A program made the position numbers and the translations under genes. From the NCBI GenBank assembly GCA_910574885.1, contig CAJTDD010000009.1, positions 62,001-126,000 of the forward strand: a stretch of DNA of 64,000 bases, given 5' to 3'. Below the pieces are notes generated by a model. That model did not search any database. It saw nothing but the letters and a program-made list of their open reading frames with translations, and was not told the DNA's origin. Each line of letters begins with the position of its first letter. Within the stretch, counting starts at the first letter, position 1. Source of the DNA: Lachnospiraceae bacterium. GTDB lineage: Bacteria > Bacillota > Clostridia > Lachnospirales > Lachnospiraceae. Positions 19,402 through 27,254 of the stretch are shown here, piece after piece.

Positions 19402-20097
19402 ATGAAACGTTCAAGGATTAATGAAGTGATTAAAGATATGGAAGCCCTGATAAAGGAACACGGATTCGAGATTCCTCCCTTTGCCAAATGGAGCGCGAAG
19501 GACTGGGAGAGCGTGGGGCATGAGTATGACGAGATAAGGGAGAACTGTCTTGGATGGGATATTACGGATTATGGGCTTGGGAATTTCGACAAGGTGGGAT
19601 TCTCTCTGCTGACGATCCGCAATGGGAATCGGAAGAAACCAGAGAAGTATCCCAAGGCGTATGCGGAGAAGCTTCTTATGCTGTACGAGGGGCAGACGGC
19701 TCCCATGCATTTTCACTGGTATAAGATGGAGGATATTATTAACCGCGGGGGCAATGATATCTATATTACGGTGTATAATGGGGCAAAAGACGGTGAGATG
19801 CTGAATACGGATGTGACGGTGTATTCGGACGGCAAGGAAGAGGTTGTGCCGGCAGGGACGAAAGTGCTGTTGAAGCCGGGGCAGAGTATTACGATTATGC
19901 CTTATATGTACCATGATTTTATTGTGCCGGAGACAGGCGGGGCGGTGCTGCTTGGGGAAGTGTCGATGTGTAATGACGACGAGAATGACAATCGGTTTTA
20001 TGAGCCGATTGGGCGCTTTCCGGAGATTGAGGAGGATGAAGAGCCTTACAGGCTGCTTTGTAATGAGTATCCGGCGAATGTCCTTTTGAGGACATAG
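19402..20097 (+). CDS. D-lyxose ketol-isomerase family protein
   Basis: A 231-residue cupin-fold enzyme starting at ATG after TGGAAGGAAAAT. The metal-binding motif MHFHWYKMEDIINRGG (residues ~98-113) and a later YHDF His match the D-lyxose isomerase family (YdaE-like). Known members interconvert D-lyxose/D-xylulose and D-mannose/D-fructose using a divalent metal. As the last gene of the cluster it may supply the ketose for the adjacent kinase and aldolase. Family assignment is good; the physiological sugar is unknown. Confidence 0.85.
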   Translation: MKRSRINEVIKDMEALIKEHGFEIPPFAKWSAKDWESVGHEYDEIRENCLGWDITDYGLGNFDKVGFSLLTIRNGNRKKPEKYPKAYAEKLLMLYEGQTAPMHFHWYKMEDIINRGGNDIYITVYNGAKDGEMLNTDVTVYSDGKEEVVPAGTKVLLKPGQSITIMPYMYHDFIVPETGGAVLLGEVSMCNDDENDNRFYEPIGRFPEIEEDEEPYRLLCNEYPANVLLRT

Positions 20098-20112
20098 AGA
20101 AGAGGAACCAGA

Positions 20113-20731
20113 ATGAGTAATTCAAGTATCGCTCCATTTGTGAAATGGGCTGGCGGAAAACGCCAGCTGCTTCCACAGATAAAGGAGAGAATGCCTGAAA
20201 CATATAATAACTATTATGAGCCGTTTGTCGGCGGCGGTGCGGTAACTTTTGAATTGCTTCCGGCAAATGCTCTGATAAACGATATCAACAAGGCATTGAT
20301 AAATGCATATCAACAGATACGTAATGTACCGGATGCATTTCTCAAAGCTGTAAAGAAGCTTGATGCAGATATGAGGGAGGATGGAAAGGAATATTATTAT
20401 TCCCTTAGGGAGCATTACAATTATAAACTGATGAAAGCAGAGTATGATGTAGAGTTGGCTGCATTATTTGTATTTATCAATAAGCACTGTTTTAATGGCT
20501 TGTATCGTGTAAATGCAAAAGGACTGTTCAATGTTCCATATAACAATAGCCGAAGCGCATCCGTTGACGAAAAAGTGATTATGGAGATTTCAGAATATCT
20601 GCAGGGAGTAACCATTATCGCTGGGGAATGGTAATAAAGGCTACAGAATAGATGTTGTAAGTGTTAAGCGCATGATTAATTCCGATGCATCCAACAGAGT
20701 TGGCGAAGAAGTGATTATATGCAATTATTAA
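20113..20731 (+). pseudogene. Dam-type (D12 class) adenine methyltransferase, internal deletion
   Basis: The N-terminal 173 codons (20113-20634) contain the Dam opening FVKWAGGKRQLL and PFVGGGAVTFELL (SAM-binding motif I). They break off at TIIAGEW, exactly before the catalytic DPPY region. After a frame change, 20639-20731 encodes the typical Dam C-terminus (YRIDVVSVKRMINSDASN... VIICNY). The ~60-100 residues between them, including DPPY, are missing, so the enzyme should be inactive. Intact relatives modify GATC within DpnII-like R-M systems. It is preceded by a GAGGAACC site and lies 15 bases after the isomerase gene. Confidence 0.85.
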
Positions 20732-20744
20732 AGGAGCCGGGATA

Positions 20745-20864
20745 ATGGCATTACCTGTAAGGGTGGAAAGAAATAACATGGCAGAAAACAAATCCGCCGA
20801 CAAACTTAGTATGTCGATGTTTCACACATTCTGCGTAAACCATTTTATGGGCAGAGAAGAATGA
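20745..20864 (+). CDS. Small ORF behind the dam remnant, unknown
   Basis: A 39-codon frame begins after a strong AAAGGAGCC site 14 bases behind the dam C-terminal fragment. I do not recognise it. It could be the start of a lost R-M partner gene whose body was deleted, since no further coding follows on this strand. The ~430 bases from here to 21298 hold only the inverted-repeat element and a possible promoter. Confidence 0.3.
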   Translation: MALPVRVERNNMAENKSADKLSMSMFHTFCVNHFMGREE

Positions 20865-21013
20865 AAAGAAGTCTCGGCGCTTTTTTATGAGTGGTGGTGA
20901 ATTTTACTGTATACACTTATTCTTCAAGCGCCTTCCGAAGTTCATCCATATTGGTATATCCCTTGACGTCAGGATCATAAGTTTTCATAAAGTTTTAGAG
21001 AAGTACAATGGAC

Positions 21014-21048
21014 AAAAATCGCAGAGTAGAGTACTCTGCGATTTTTTT
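21014..21048 (+). terminator. Strong hairpin with T-run ahead of the loaP genes
   Basis: A perfect 15-bp stem, AAAAATCGCAGAGTA paired with TACTCTGCGATTTTT, has a GAG loop and ends in seven T residues. It is the left end of the inverted-repeat element. As an intrinsic terminator it would insulate the capsule operon from the upstream genes. Confidence 0.7.
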
Positions 21049-21270
21049 AAAATCAGCACATTTATTATAACCACCCAGGACACATAAATCAATACCTAAT
21101 TTATTTTTGTAAAAATTTGGGTCATATCTCCTATAATTTCAATAGAAAAATCCAGAAATTGCAAGTTTAATTTCATGTTCAGGCAATAAATTCTACATTA
21201 TTTATAATAATTATCTGCCAATTCACCGACAAAACAAGAGACAAAAAATCGCAGAGTACTCTACTCTACG
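21020..21270. repeat. 251-bp element bounded by ~28-bp inverted repeats
   Basis: The sequence CGCAGAGTAGAGTACTCTGC and its following ATTTTTT (from 21020) recur inverted at 21243-21270 with one mismatch. Each end also folds on itself as a hairpin with a 3-base loop (GAG at the left, CTC at the right). The interior is A+T-rich and non-coding. The layout resembles a MITE or a paired-hairpin regulatory leader of the capsule operon. No obvious target duplication was found. Confidence 0.6.
21107..21137 (+). promoter_or_regulatory. Possible capsule-operon promoter with TATAAT
   Basis: A perfect TATAAT at 21132-21137 has TTGTAA at 21107-21112, but the spacing is a long 19 bases. It is the best candidate for transcription of the loaP/capsule operon inside the inverted-repeat element. 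The alternative is another A+T-rich box near 21200. Confidence 0.35.
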
Positions 21271-21297
21271 AAAGAAGGGATTGTAATCTGGTACTTA

Positions 21298-21804
21298 TTG
21301 ACCTGTAAGGAACAGGAAGAACAGAAGATGGTGGCTTTGTGTAAAAAAACACTCTCCTCAAAAGCGATTCAAAACGTGTTTATTTTCACATATGACCAGT
21401 TGCGCCGATATAAAGGCGCATGGCATCTGGAACGTAAGCTGCTATTTCCGGCGCATGTATTTCTGGAAAGTGAAAATGAAAACATCTTACGAAAGGAACT
21501 TAGAAAAAGCAATATCACTGTAAAACAAAAAAATCGGCTGAGCAGAATGGATAAGGAAGAAGAACAAGTATTGAAAATACTGTGCGGCAGAGAGCATCAT
21601 CTTCAAATGTCCAGAGGAATCATCGATAAAGGGATTCCCCATATAACAGAAGGCCCCCTGAAAGGAATGGAAAGCCGAATCTGCAAAATAGACCGACACA
21701 AACGGTTAGCGAGGATTACAATAACCAAACGGCAAGATTACGGTTGGCTCCCGGCAGGATTAGAAATTACGGAGAAGGTCGTGTCATCTCGTTGGAGCGA
21801 ATAG
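21298..21804 (+). CDS. NusG-like LoaP antiterminator paralog, start codon doubtful
   Basis: A 168-residue frame from TTG 21298 covers most of a NusG N-terminal domain (FPAHVFLES) and a KOW motif (EGPLKGMESRICKIDRHKR). Four codons upstream, at 21286, the frame reads Ile-Trp-Tyr-Leu, aligned with the Met-Trp-Tyr start of the second LoaP. The expected ATG is therefore ATC, 5 bases after GAAGGGA. The protein either uses a rare start, begins at TTG without its first strand, or is decaying. NusG specialised paralogs of this class bind the elongating polymerase and let it pass terminators in long polysaccharide operons. Confidence 0.65.
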   Translation: MTCKEQEEQKMVALCKKTLSSKAIQNVFIFTYDQLRRYKGAWHLERKLLFPAHVFLESENENILRKELRKSNITVKQKNRLSRMDKEEEQVLKILCGREHHLQMSRGIIDKGIPHITEGPLKGMESRICKIDRHKRLARITITKRQDYGWLPAGLEITEKVVSSRWSE

Positions 21805-21904
21805 ATGCCCCAGGGGTAAGCGTACTTCATAGGATATCAGGAATGCCTCTTGAAGCATTGGCGCTTGAGCGTATGAATGGTAGACATATAGATATTCACT
21901 GTGG

Positions 21905-21966
21905 CTGCATGATTGTGCTTATGCAGGTATGGATGGCGAAGCCATGTTAAGCTGTCACAAGACAGC
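21905..21966 (+). promoter_or_regulatory. Three consecutive RNA hairpins upstream of loaP
   Basis: Three stem-loops lie in the 190-bp gap between the two NusG-like genes: CTGCAT/ATGCAG with a 10-base loop (21905-21926), ATGGC/GCCAT with a GAA loop (21933-21945), and GCTGTC/GACAGC with an ACAA loop (21951-21966). LoaP proteins are known to recognise an RNA hairpin in the 5' leader of their operon, so this cluster is the best local candidate. The identification is inference from position. Confidence 0.45.
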
Positions 21967-21994
21967 GCGTAATTAATCTGAGGAAGGGAAAAGT

Positions 21995-22564
21995 ATGTGG
22001 TACGTAATGCAGGTAGTCTCAGGGCAGGAAAATCGAACAATTTGTCTTGCGGAGAAAATGATTTCCGGAGAAATATTGGAAAATTGCTTTGTGCCAGTCC
22101 GTAGGCTTAGAAAGAAATTTCATGGGGTATGGCATGAAGTGACGGAGAAACTTTTCCCGGGCTACGTGTTCATGATTTCAGAACAGCCTCAGTTGTTATA
22201 TGAAGAATTAAAACAGATTCCGGCATTGACCAGGCTGCTTGGAAGATGTGAGGAATATTTTATGCCATTGTCAGAGAAGGATATGCGGTTGCTGGAAAAG
22301 CTTCAAAATGGAATGAATGACGGCCGGAATCCGGAAGCTGAGATATCTAGGATTGCTGTAGAAGAAGGAAACCAAATCCGGATTCTGTCAGGTCCACTGG
22401 TGAATCTGGAAGGGCAGATTAGGAAGGTAAATCTGCATAAACGGATTGCAGTGGTGGAAGTAGAGTTTATGGGGAATAAATCGGCGGTGCATCTGGGGGT
22501 GGAGATGGTAGGCAAGATAAGTGAAGAAAGTGTAAAGAGGGGACAAGTATGGAAAAACGTATGA
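21995..22564 (+). CDS. loaP: LoaP-type transcription antiterminator (NusG paralog)
   Basis: A 189-residue NusG paralog with the canonical start MWYVMQVVSGQE, an NGN domain ending in LFPGYVFM, and a C-terminal KOW motif (LSGPLVNLEGQIRKVNLHKR). It starts at ATG after GAGGAAGGG and overlaps the next gene by 16 bases. Unlike housekeeping NusG, LoaP proteins act on one operon, usually the long polysaccharide or antibiotic operon that follows them. The 15-kb capsule operon behind it is the obvious target. It is the better preserved of the two tandem paralogs. Confidence 0.85.
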   Translation: MWYVMQVVSGQENRTICLAEKMISGEILENCFVPVRRLRKKFHGVWHEVTEKLFPGYVFMISEQPQLLYEELKQIPALTRLLGRCEEYFMPLSEKDMRLLEKLQNGMNDGRNPEAEISRIAVEEGNQIRILSGPLVNLEGQIRKVNLHKRIAVVEVEFMGNKSAVHLGVEMVGKISEESVKRGQVWKNV

Positions 22565-23913
22565 TTTCTTTTAGTCCGCCCGACATCTCCGATCTGGAGG
22601 TTGCTGAGGTTGTTGAAGCTCTCCGCTCTGGTTGGATAACAACGGGACCCAGGACTAAGATGCTGGAATGCCGGCTGGCTGGTTATATTAAGACAGGGCG
22701 TACAGATATAGACTGCAGGGGACAGGAAGCGATTGCTCTTTATAATCAAAAGGTCGTGTGTCTGAATTCAGCTACCGCTGCCGAAGAAATGAATTTAAGA
22801 ATATTTGGTGTCGGTCCTGGTGACGAGGTGATTGTACCAGCCTATACATACACGGCATCCGCCTCCGCAGCTATCCACTGCGGGGCGACGGTCAGGTTTG
22901 TAGATATACAAAAGGATGGAGATAAGGCTACCCATATGCCGGAGATGGATTATAGTGTCCTGGAAGCGGCGATTAACGAGCATACGAAAGCAATCGTAGT
23001 CGTTGACCTTGGGGGGATTGTGGCGGATTATGACCGAGTGTATGAGATAGTAGAAGAGAAGTCTTCTCTGTTCAGGCCAAAAGAGTCTGATGGCACGCCG
23101 TTGGGAGATTTCACATCTAAGATTCAGAAAGGGCTTGGCCGAATTGCCGTTTTCGCTGACTGCGCCCACAGTCTCGGTGCAAGCCGTATTGTTTCCCATA
23201 CCGGAGCCGGAGCGTTAAAATCGCCGGAGCGTAGATATTGCGGGGCGATTGCCGATTTCACTGATTTTTCATTCCATGCAGTAAAGAACTTTACGACAGC
23301 CGAGGGCGGGGCCAGTACGTGGTGTCTTCCGCAGAGTGTGTATGACATAGGTGTCGCTGACGGGGAAATATACCAGTTCTACCAGTTCTTATCCCTTCAC
23401 GGTCAGAATAAAGATGCATTTTCTAAGACCATGATAGGAGCATGGGAATATGACGTCATCGGTCCTTGGTATAAGTGTAATATGACCGATATTATGGCTG
23501 CGATAGGACTGAAACAACTGGATCGATATTCCGGTATGCTCCGTCGCAGGAAAGAAATAATAGATGTGTATGATAGGGCTTGTGATGAGTTGGGGATTCG
23601 TCATCTGGCTCACCATGTAGATGGAATGGACTCATCTAACCATCTGTACATGATCCGTGTTCCGGAAGCAGATGAAGAAATGAGAAACCATATCATTGAA
23701 TATATGGCGAAGCAAGGTGTGGTTGCGAACGTCCATTACAAACCGCTTCCTCTTATGACTGCCTATGGCAAGGACTGCAGTAAGTATCCAAATGCCTATG
23801 ATTACTATAAGAATCTGATAACACTTCCTCTCCACACGCACCTGTCGGATGAGGATGCTGCGTACGTAGTTCAAACACTGAAAGCCGCTATAAGGGAAAT
23901 GAACATATGTTGA
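22549..23913 (+). CDS. DegT/DnrJ/EryC1-family sugar aminotransferase
   Basis: A 454-residue PLP enzyme, longer than the usual ~370-400 of the family. The typical opening SFSPPDISDLE, substrate turn GPGDEVIVPAYTYTASA, PLP-contacting Asp in FADCAHSLGA, and the Schiff-base Lys in FHAVKNFTTAEGG are all present. It would transfer an amino group to a nucleotide-linked 4-keto sugar, giving an amino sugar for the repeat unit. It is the first enzyme gene of the capsule operon and overlaps the priming transferase gene by seven bases, a frequent pairing. No matching dehydratase is nearby except possibly the epimerase-like gene at 27255. Confidence 0.88.
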   Translation: MEKRMISFSPPDISDLEVAEVVEALRSGWITTGPRTKMLECRLAGYIKTGRTDIDCRGQEAIALYNQKVVCLNSATAAEEMNLRIFGVGPGDEVIVPAYTYTASASAAIHCGATVRFVDIQKDGDKATHMPEMDYSVLEAAINEHTKAIVVVDLGGIVADYDRVYEIVEEKSSLFRPKESDGTPLGDFTSKIQKGLGRIAVFADCAHSLGASRIVSHTGAGALKSPERRYCGAIADFTDFSFHAVKNFTTAEGGASTWCLPQSVYDIGVADGEIYQFYQFLSLHGQNKDAFSKTMIGAWEYDVIGPWYKCNMTDIMAAIGLKQLDRYSGMLRRRKEIIDVYDRACDELGIRHLAHHVDGMDSSNHLYMIRVPEADEEMRNHIIEYMAKQGVVANVHYKPLPLMTAYGKDCSKYPNAYDYYKNLITLPLHTHLSDEDAAYVVQTLKAAIREMNIC

Positions 23914-24599
23914 AACAATGGAAAGACCTCCCGGATTTTATGAGGACTCCCGAGGTCCGTCCGTATTGGGAAATATTGAATAGAAAGCGCGGGCAGCTAT
24001 TCGTGAAGCGTGTCTTTGATTTGGCGGCAGCAATCATTCTCCTGCTCATCCTGTTTCTGCCAATGCTCGTCATAGCAATCGCTATCAAGCTAGACTCGAA
24101 CGGCCCCATTTTTTACCGTCAGGAACGTGTGACCAGCTATGGAAGGAGTTTTCACATTCATAAATTTCGTACGATGGTCGCTAACGCCGATAGGGTAGGG
24201 TCAGCGATAACGGTCAGTCATGATAATCGAATTACGAGAGTCGGCAGTAAGCTGCGCAGGCTTAGGCTGGATGAACTCCCGCAGGTTGTTGACGTGATTG
24301 AGGGAACGATGAGTTTCGTTGGAACAAGACCAGAGGTTGTGAAGTATGTGGAGAAGTATCGGCCAGAGTTTTATGCCACACTGCTAATGCCGGCAGGAAT
24401 AACCAGTGAAGCCTCAATCCGATACAAGGATGAGGATAGATTGCTGGATGAGGCTGCTCATGTGGATGAAGCGTATGTAACACAGATTCTTCCATCAAAA
24501 ATGGAATGGAATTTGGAGAGTATCAGACACTTTGGGATTTTGCGGGATATATTGACGATGCTCAGAACGATTACCGTCGTGCTGGGAAGAAAAGTATAA
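23907..24599 (+). CDS. Undecaprenyl-phosphate sugar phosphotransferase (priming transferase)
   Basis: A 230-residue protein of the bacterial sugar transferase family (PglC/WcaJ core). It has one N-terminal hydrophobic helix (~37-58), then the conserved catalytic block: GPIFYRQERV, KFRTM, LRRLRLDELPQ, GTMSFVGTRPE, and a Pro-Ala-Gly-Ile-Thr motif. It would transfer a phospho-sugar from a UDP-sugar to undecaprenyl phosphate, starting each repeat unit at the membrane. It overlaps the aminotransferase gene, whose product could be its sugar. It lacks the four extra helices of WbaP-type enzymes. Confidence 0.93.
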   Translation: MLKQWKDLPDFMRTPEVRPYWEILNRKRGQLFVKRVFDLAAAIILLLILFLPMLVIAIAIKLDSNGPIFYRQERVTSYGRSFHIHKFRTMVANADRVGSAITVSHDNRITRVGSKLRRLRLDELPQVVDVIEGTMSFVGTRPEVVKYVEKYRPEFYATLLMPAGITSEASIRYKDEDRLLDEAAHVDEAYVTQILPSKMEWNLESIRHFGILRDILTMLRTITVVLGRKV

Positions 24600-24617
24600 G
24601 TAAAGTAGGGAATAGCA

Positions 24618-25670
24618 ATGAAGCCTGAAACAGTGTCATTGTGCGTAATAGCTTATAATGAAGAAACATTTCTCCCAAAACTCTTCAATGACTTCATTGG
24701 GCAGACTTATCCGCATGACAAAATAGAAGTGGTTTTGGTTGACGGAAAATCAACAGATCATACCCGACAAGTAATGAATCAGTTTGCAGAGAAATATGCC
24801 GATGAATTTCATGGGATAAGAATTACGGTTAATGAAAAGAGGGTTCAAGCGGCGGGATGGAATGTAGCGCTCATGACTTCAACATCGGATGTAATTATCA
24901 GAATTGACGCCCATACAAGCATTCCTCCTGATTTTGTAACACTGAATATGAGGAATCTCAAGGAAGGGGAGTTTGTCTCAGGAGGTGTACGGCCCTGTAT
25001 CATAGAAAACAGAAGACTCTGGGGAAAAGCATTATTACAGACAGAAAATTCACTCTTTGGAAGCAGTATAAGTAAATCAAGAAATGGAATCAAAAAAGAA
25101 TATGTAAAGTCGATGTTCCATGGGGCATATAGAAGAGAAGTCTTCGCAGAAGTTGGCGGATTCAATGAGAATTTGCTGCGTACCGAAGACAATGAGATTC
25201 ATTACCGTATAAGAAGTGCAGGCTACAATCTCTGCTTTGATCCAAGCATCACTTCGTACCAATATGCGAGAAATACTTTGAGAAAAATGATAAAGCAGAA
25301 ATATGGAAACGGTTACTGGATTGGTCTGACTATCGGAGTGTGCAGAGAATGTATTTCACTATATCATCTGGTTCCGGCTGCATTCGTTCTGGGAATTGTG
25401 ATTACATCATACGTATGGTTCATTGGCACATGGCAGCTTGCCGCTCTAATGTGGGGGATGTATCTTGCTTTTGGGGCGCTTAGCGCTGTGATGGCAATAA
25501 AACAAGAAGGCTTTAATCCATTTTTTATGGCGATGCCGTTTTTGTTTTTATTGCTGCATCTAAGCTATGGTATGGGAACATGGATTGGCATTCTGAGGAT
25601 GCCCTTTATGAAGAATAAACTAAGCGACTGCGATATGATCGACATCGTGAAAGAATCATTAAGAAAATGA
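24618..25670 (+). CDS. Glycosyltransferase family 2, ExoA-like, membrane-anchored
   Basis: A 350-residue protein with a GT-A domain (~1-230). The nucleotide-binding start is VSLCVIAYNEE, the metal-binding DxD equivalent is RIDAH, and VDGKSTD lies between. The C-terminal ~100 residues have two or three membrane helices, as in succinoglycan ExoA-type transferases. It acts on the cytoplasmic face of the membrane, adding a sugar to the lipid-linked repeat unit. The start ATG follows GTAGGG and it is 18 bases behind the priming transferase gene. Confidence 0.88.
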   Translation: MKPETVSLCVIAYNEETFLPKLFNDFIGQTYPHDKIEVVLVDGKSTDHTRQVMNQFAEKYADEFHGIRITVNEKRVQAAGWNVALMTSTSDVIIRIDAHTSIPPDFVTLNMRNLKEGEFVSGGVRPCIIENRRLWGKALLQTENSLFGSSISKSRNGIKKEYVKSMFHGAYRREVFAEVGGFNENLLRTEDNEIHYRIRSAGYNLCFDPSITSYQYARNTLRKMIKQKYGNGYWIGLTIGVCRECISLYHLVPAAFVLGIVITSYVWFIGTWQLAALMWGMYLAFGALSAVMAIKQEGFNPFFMAMPFLFLLLHLSYGMGTWIGILRMPFMKNKLSDCDMIDIVKESLRK

Positions 25671-25696
25671 TGGAAAATGACAAGGAGGAATTCTAA

Positions 25697-26509
25697 ATGG
25701 AAGAGTTGTCACTGAGAGAAGTGCAAAAGATTGAATTAGAATTACTCTTAAAATTTGATTCAATCTGCCAAAAGAACCATATGAGATATTCCTTAGGCGG
25801 TGGAAGTCTCCTTGGAGCAATCAGACACAAAGGATTTATTCCCTGGGATGACGATATTGACGTGATGATGCCCAGGCCAGATTATGAAAGGTTTCTTCAA
25901 TATTGCCAGGAAAATGAAGTCGGTTTCAATCTGCTCACATATAACACGGTTAAGGGTTATCATGGACTATTTGCAAAAATCTGGGACCCGAAAACCATAA
26001 TTCGTGATGATGTTATGGCGATGACAGTTGAAATAGGAGTTAATATAGATATTTTTCCACTAGAAGGCCTTGGAAATAGTGAACAGGAAGCGTTAAGGAT
26101 ATTTAAGAAGACTTCTTGGAATAGAGAAATACTGAACGCCGTATTGTGGAAACGATATTTCCGAAGCAAAACACACAGCATATTGGTAGAACCCATAAGA
26201 CTTGCTATGTTCGTATTAAGCAGATTTGTAGATCCTGAAAAGATTCTTTGCAAGGTCGATGAAGAAAACTTGCGGAATCCATTTGAATGTTCTGCTTACG
26301 CTGGCTGTGTGTGCGGTTCTTATAGAGAACAAGAAATTATGACAAAAGAAACATTTGAGAATTACTGTGATCTTGACTTTGAGGGATATAAACTCAAAGG
26401 GATTCAGAATTATGATGAATATCTTTCAAAGCACTATGGAGATTATATGAAGCTCCCACCAAAAGAAAAGCAAGAAACACACCATACATATAAGGCTTTC
26501 AGAAGATAA
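25697..26509 (+). CDS. LicD/fukutin-family phosphotransferase
   Basis: A 270-residue protein of the LicD family. The signature YSLGGGSLLGAIRHKGFIPW followed by DDDIDVMM lies at residues ~34-60, and a Cys-rich segment near 195-210 follows. LicD proteins transfer a phosphorylated group from a CDP-linked donor (phosphocholine in pneumococcus). The related animal fukutin and FKRP transfer ribitol phosphate from CDP-ribitol. The next gene encodes a cytidylyltransferase of the IspD/TarI type, so a CDP-alditol donor is more likely here than choline; no licA/licC choline genes are present. The ribosome binding site is AAGGAGG. Confidence 0.88.
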   Translation: MEELSLREVQKIELELLLKFDSICQKNHMRYSLGGGSLLGAIRHKGFIPWDDDIDVMMPRPDYERFLQYCQENEVGFNLLTYNTVKGYHGLFAKIWDPKTIIRDDVMAMTVEIGVNIDIFPLEGLGNSEQEALRIFKKTSWNREILNAVLWKRYFRSKTHSILVEPIRLAMFVLSRFVDPEKILCKVDEENLRNPFECSAYAGCVCGSYREQEIMTKETFENYCDLDFEGYKLKGIQNYDEYLSKHYGDYMKLPPKEKQETHHTYKAFRR

Positions 26510-26532
26510 GGGAGTACGGCAAGGACACGATT

Positions 26533-27252
26533 ATGAATATAGCGATTATTTTCGCTGGGGGTACAGGTCAGCGAATGAATACGAAAACAAAGCCCAAACA
26601 ATTTCTGGAACTTCACGGGAAACCAATCATAATCTACACTTTGGAAGATTTTGAACAGCACGAACTGATTGATGCAATCATCGTGGTATGTGTAGAAGGA
26701 TGGATCGACTATTGTCATAGTATGATTGATAAGTTCCATATCAGCAAGGTGAAGGCTGTCATCCCTGGGGGTGAGACAGGCTTGCTTTCAAGGTATGAAG
26801 GTGTTAAGAAGGCGGCAGAAATGTATCCGGAGAATACAGTGTGCCTTATGCACGACGGTGTAAGGCCGCTTATTGACCATGAGACAATTACCAAAAATAT
26901 AGAGTCGGTTGAAAAATATGGGTCTGCTGTAACCGTAGCGCCCGCTGTTGAAACCATCGCTGTGCGTGGATCTGATAATAAGGTAGGCGAAATAATTGAC
27001 AGAAGTAAGTGCCAGATGGCGAAAGCGCCGCAGTCATTCAGGCTTGGCGTACTGCTTAGAGCGCATCAGGTTGCAATTAATTCTGGGATGAAGGACTGTA
27101 TTGATACCGCCTATTTAATGCAGTTGAGCGGACATGACGTCTATACGGTAGAGGGGTCGGCTGAAAATATTAAGATTACAACAGCGACGGACTTCTATAC
27201 ATTTCGGGCGCTGATGGATATAAGAGAAAATTCGCAGATATTCGGAGTATGA
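26533..27252 (+). CDS. IspD/TarI-family cytidylyltransferase
   Basis: A 239-residue nucleotidyltransferase. The CTP-binding opening FAGGTGQRMNTKTKPKQF, the MHDGVRPLI motif near residue 115, and the C-terminal AENIKITTATD are those of the IspD/TarI family. IspD makes CDP-methylerythritol in isoprenoid synthesis; TarI and animal ISPD make CDP-ribitol. Placement in a capsule operon directly behind a LicD gene favours formation of a CDP-alditol donor for the polymer. The isoprenoid role is not excluded, but would be unusual here. Confidence 0.88.
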   Translation: MNIAIIFAGGTGQRMNTKTKPKQFLELHGKPIIIYTLEDFEQHELIDAIIVVCVEGWIDYCHSMIDKFHISKVKAVIPGGETGLLSRYEGVKKAAEMYPENTVCLMHDGVRPLIDHETITKNIESVEKYGSAVTVAPAVETIAVRGSDNKVGEIIDRSKCQMAKAPQSFRLGVLLRAHQVAINSGMKDCIDTAYLMQLSGHDVYTVEGSAENIKITTATDFYTFRALMDIRENSQIFGV

Positions 27253-27254
27253 TG

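Noticed and set aside
20917-20988. Minus-strand mini-frame (23 codons, ending ELRKALEE) resembling the tail of a RelB-type antitoxin
   Set aside because: Too short, without a ribosome binding site and with a stop just upstream. The resemblance is not specific enough to annotate.
21014-21270. Repeated GCAGAGTA sequences as a possible CRISPR array
   Set aside because: There are only two copies, in inverted orientation, with no regular spacers and no cas genes in the window.
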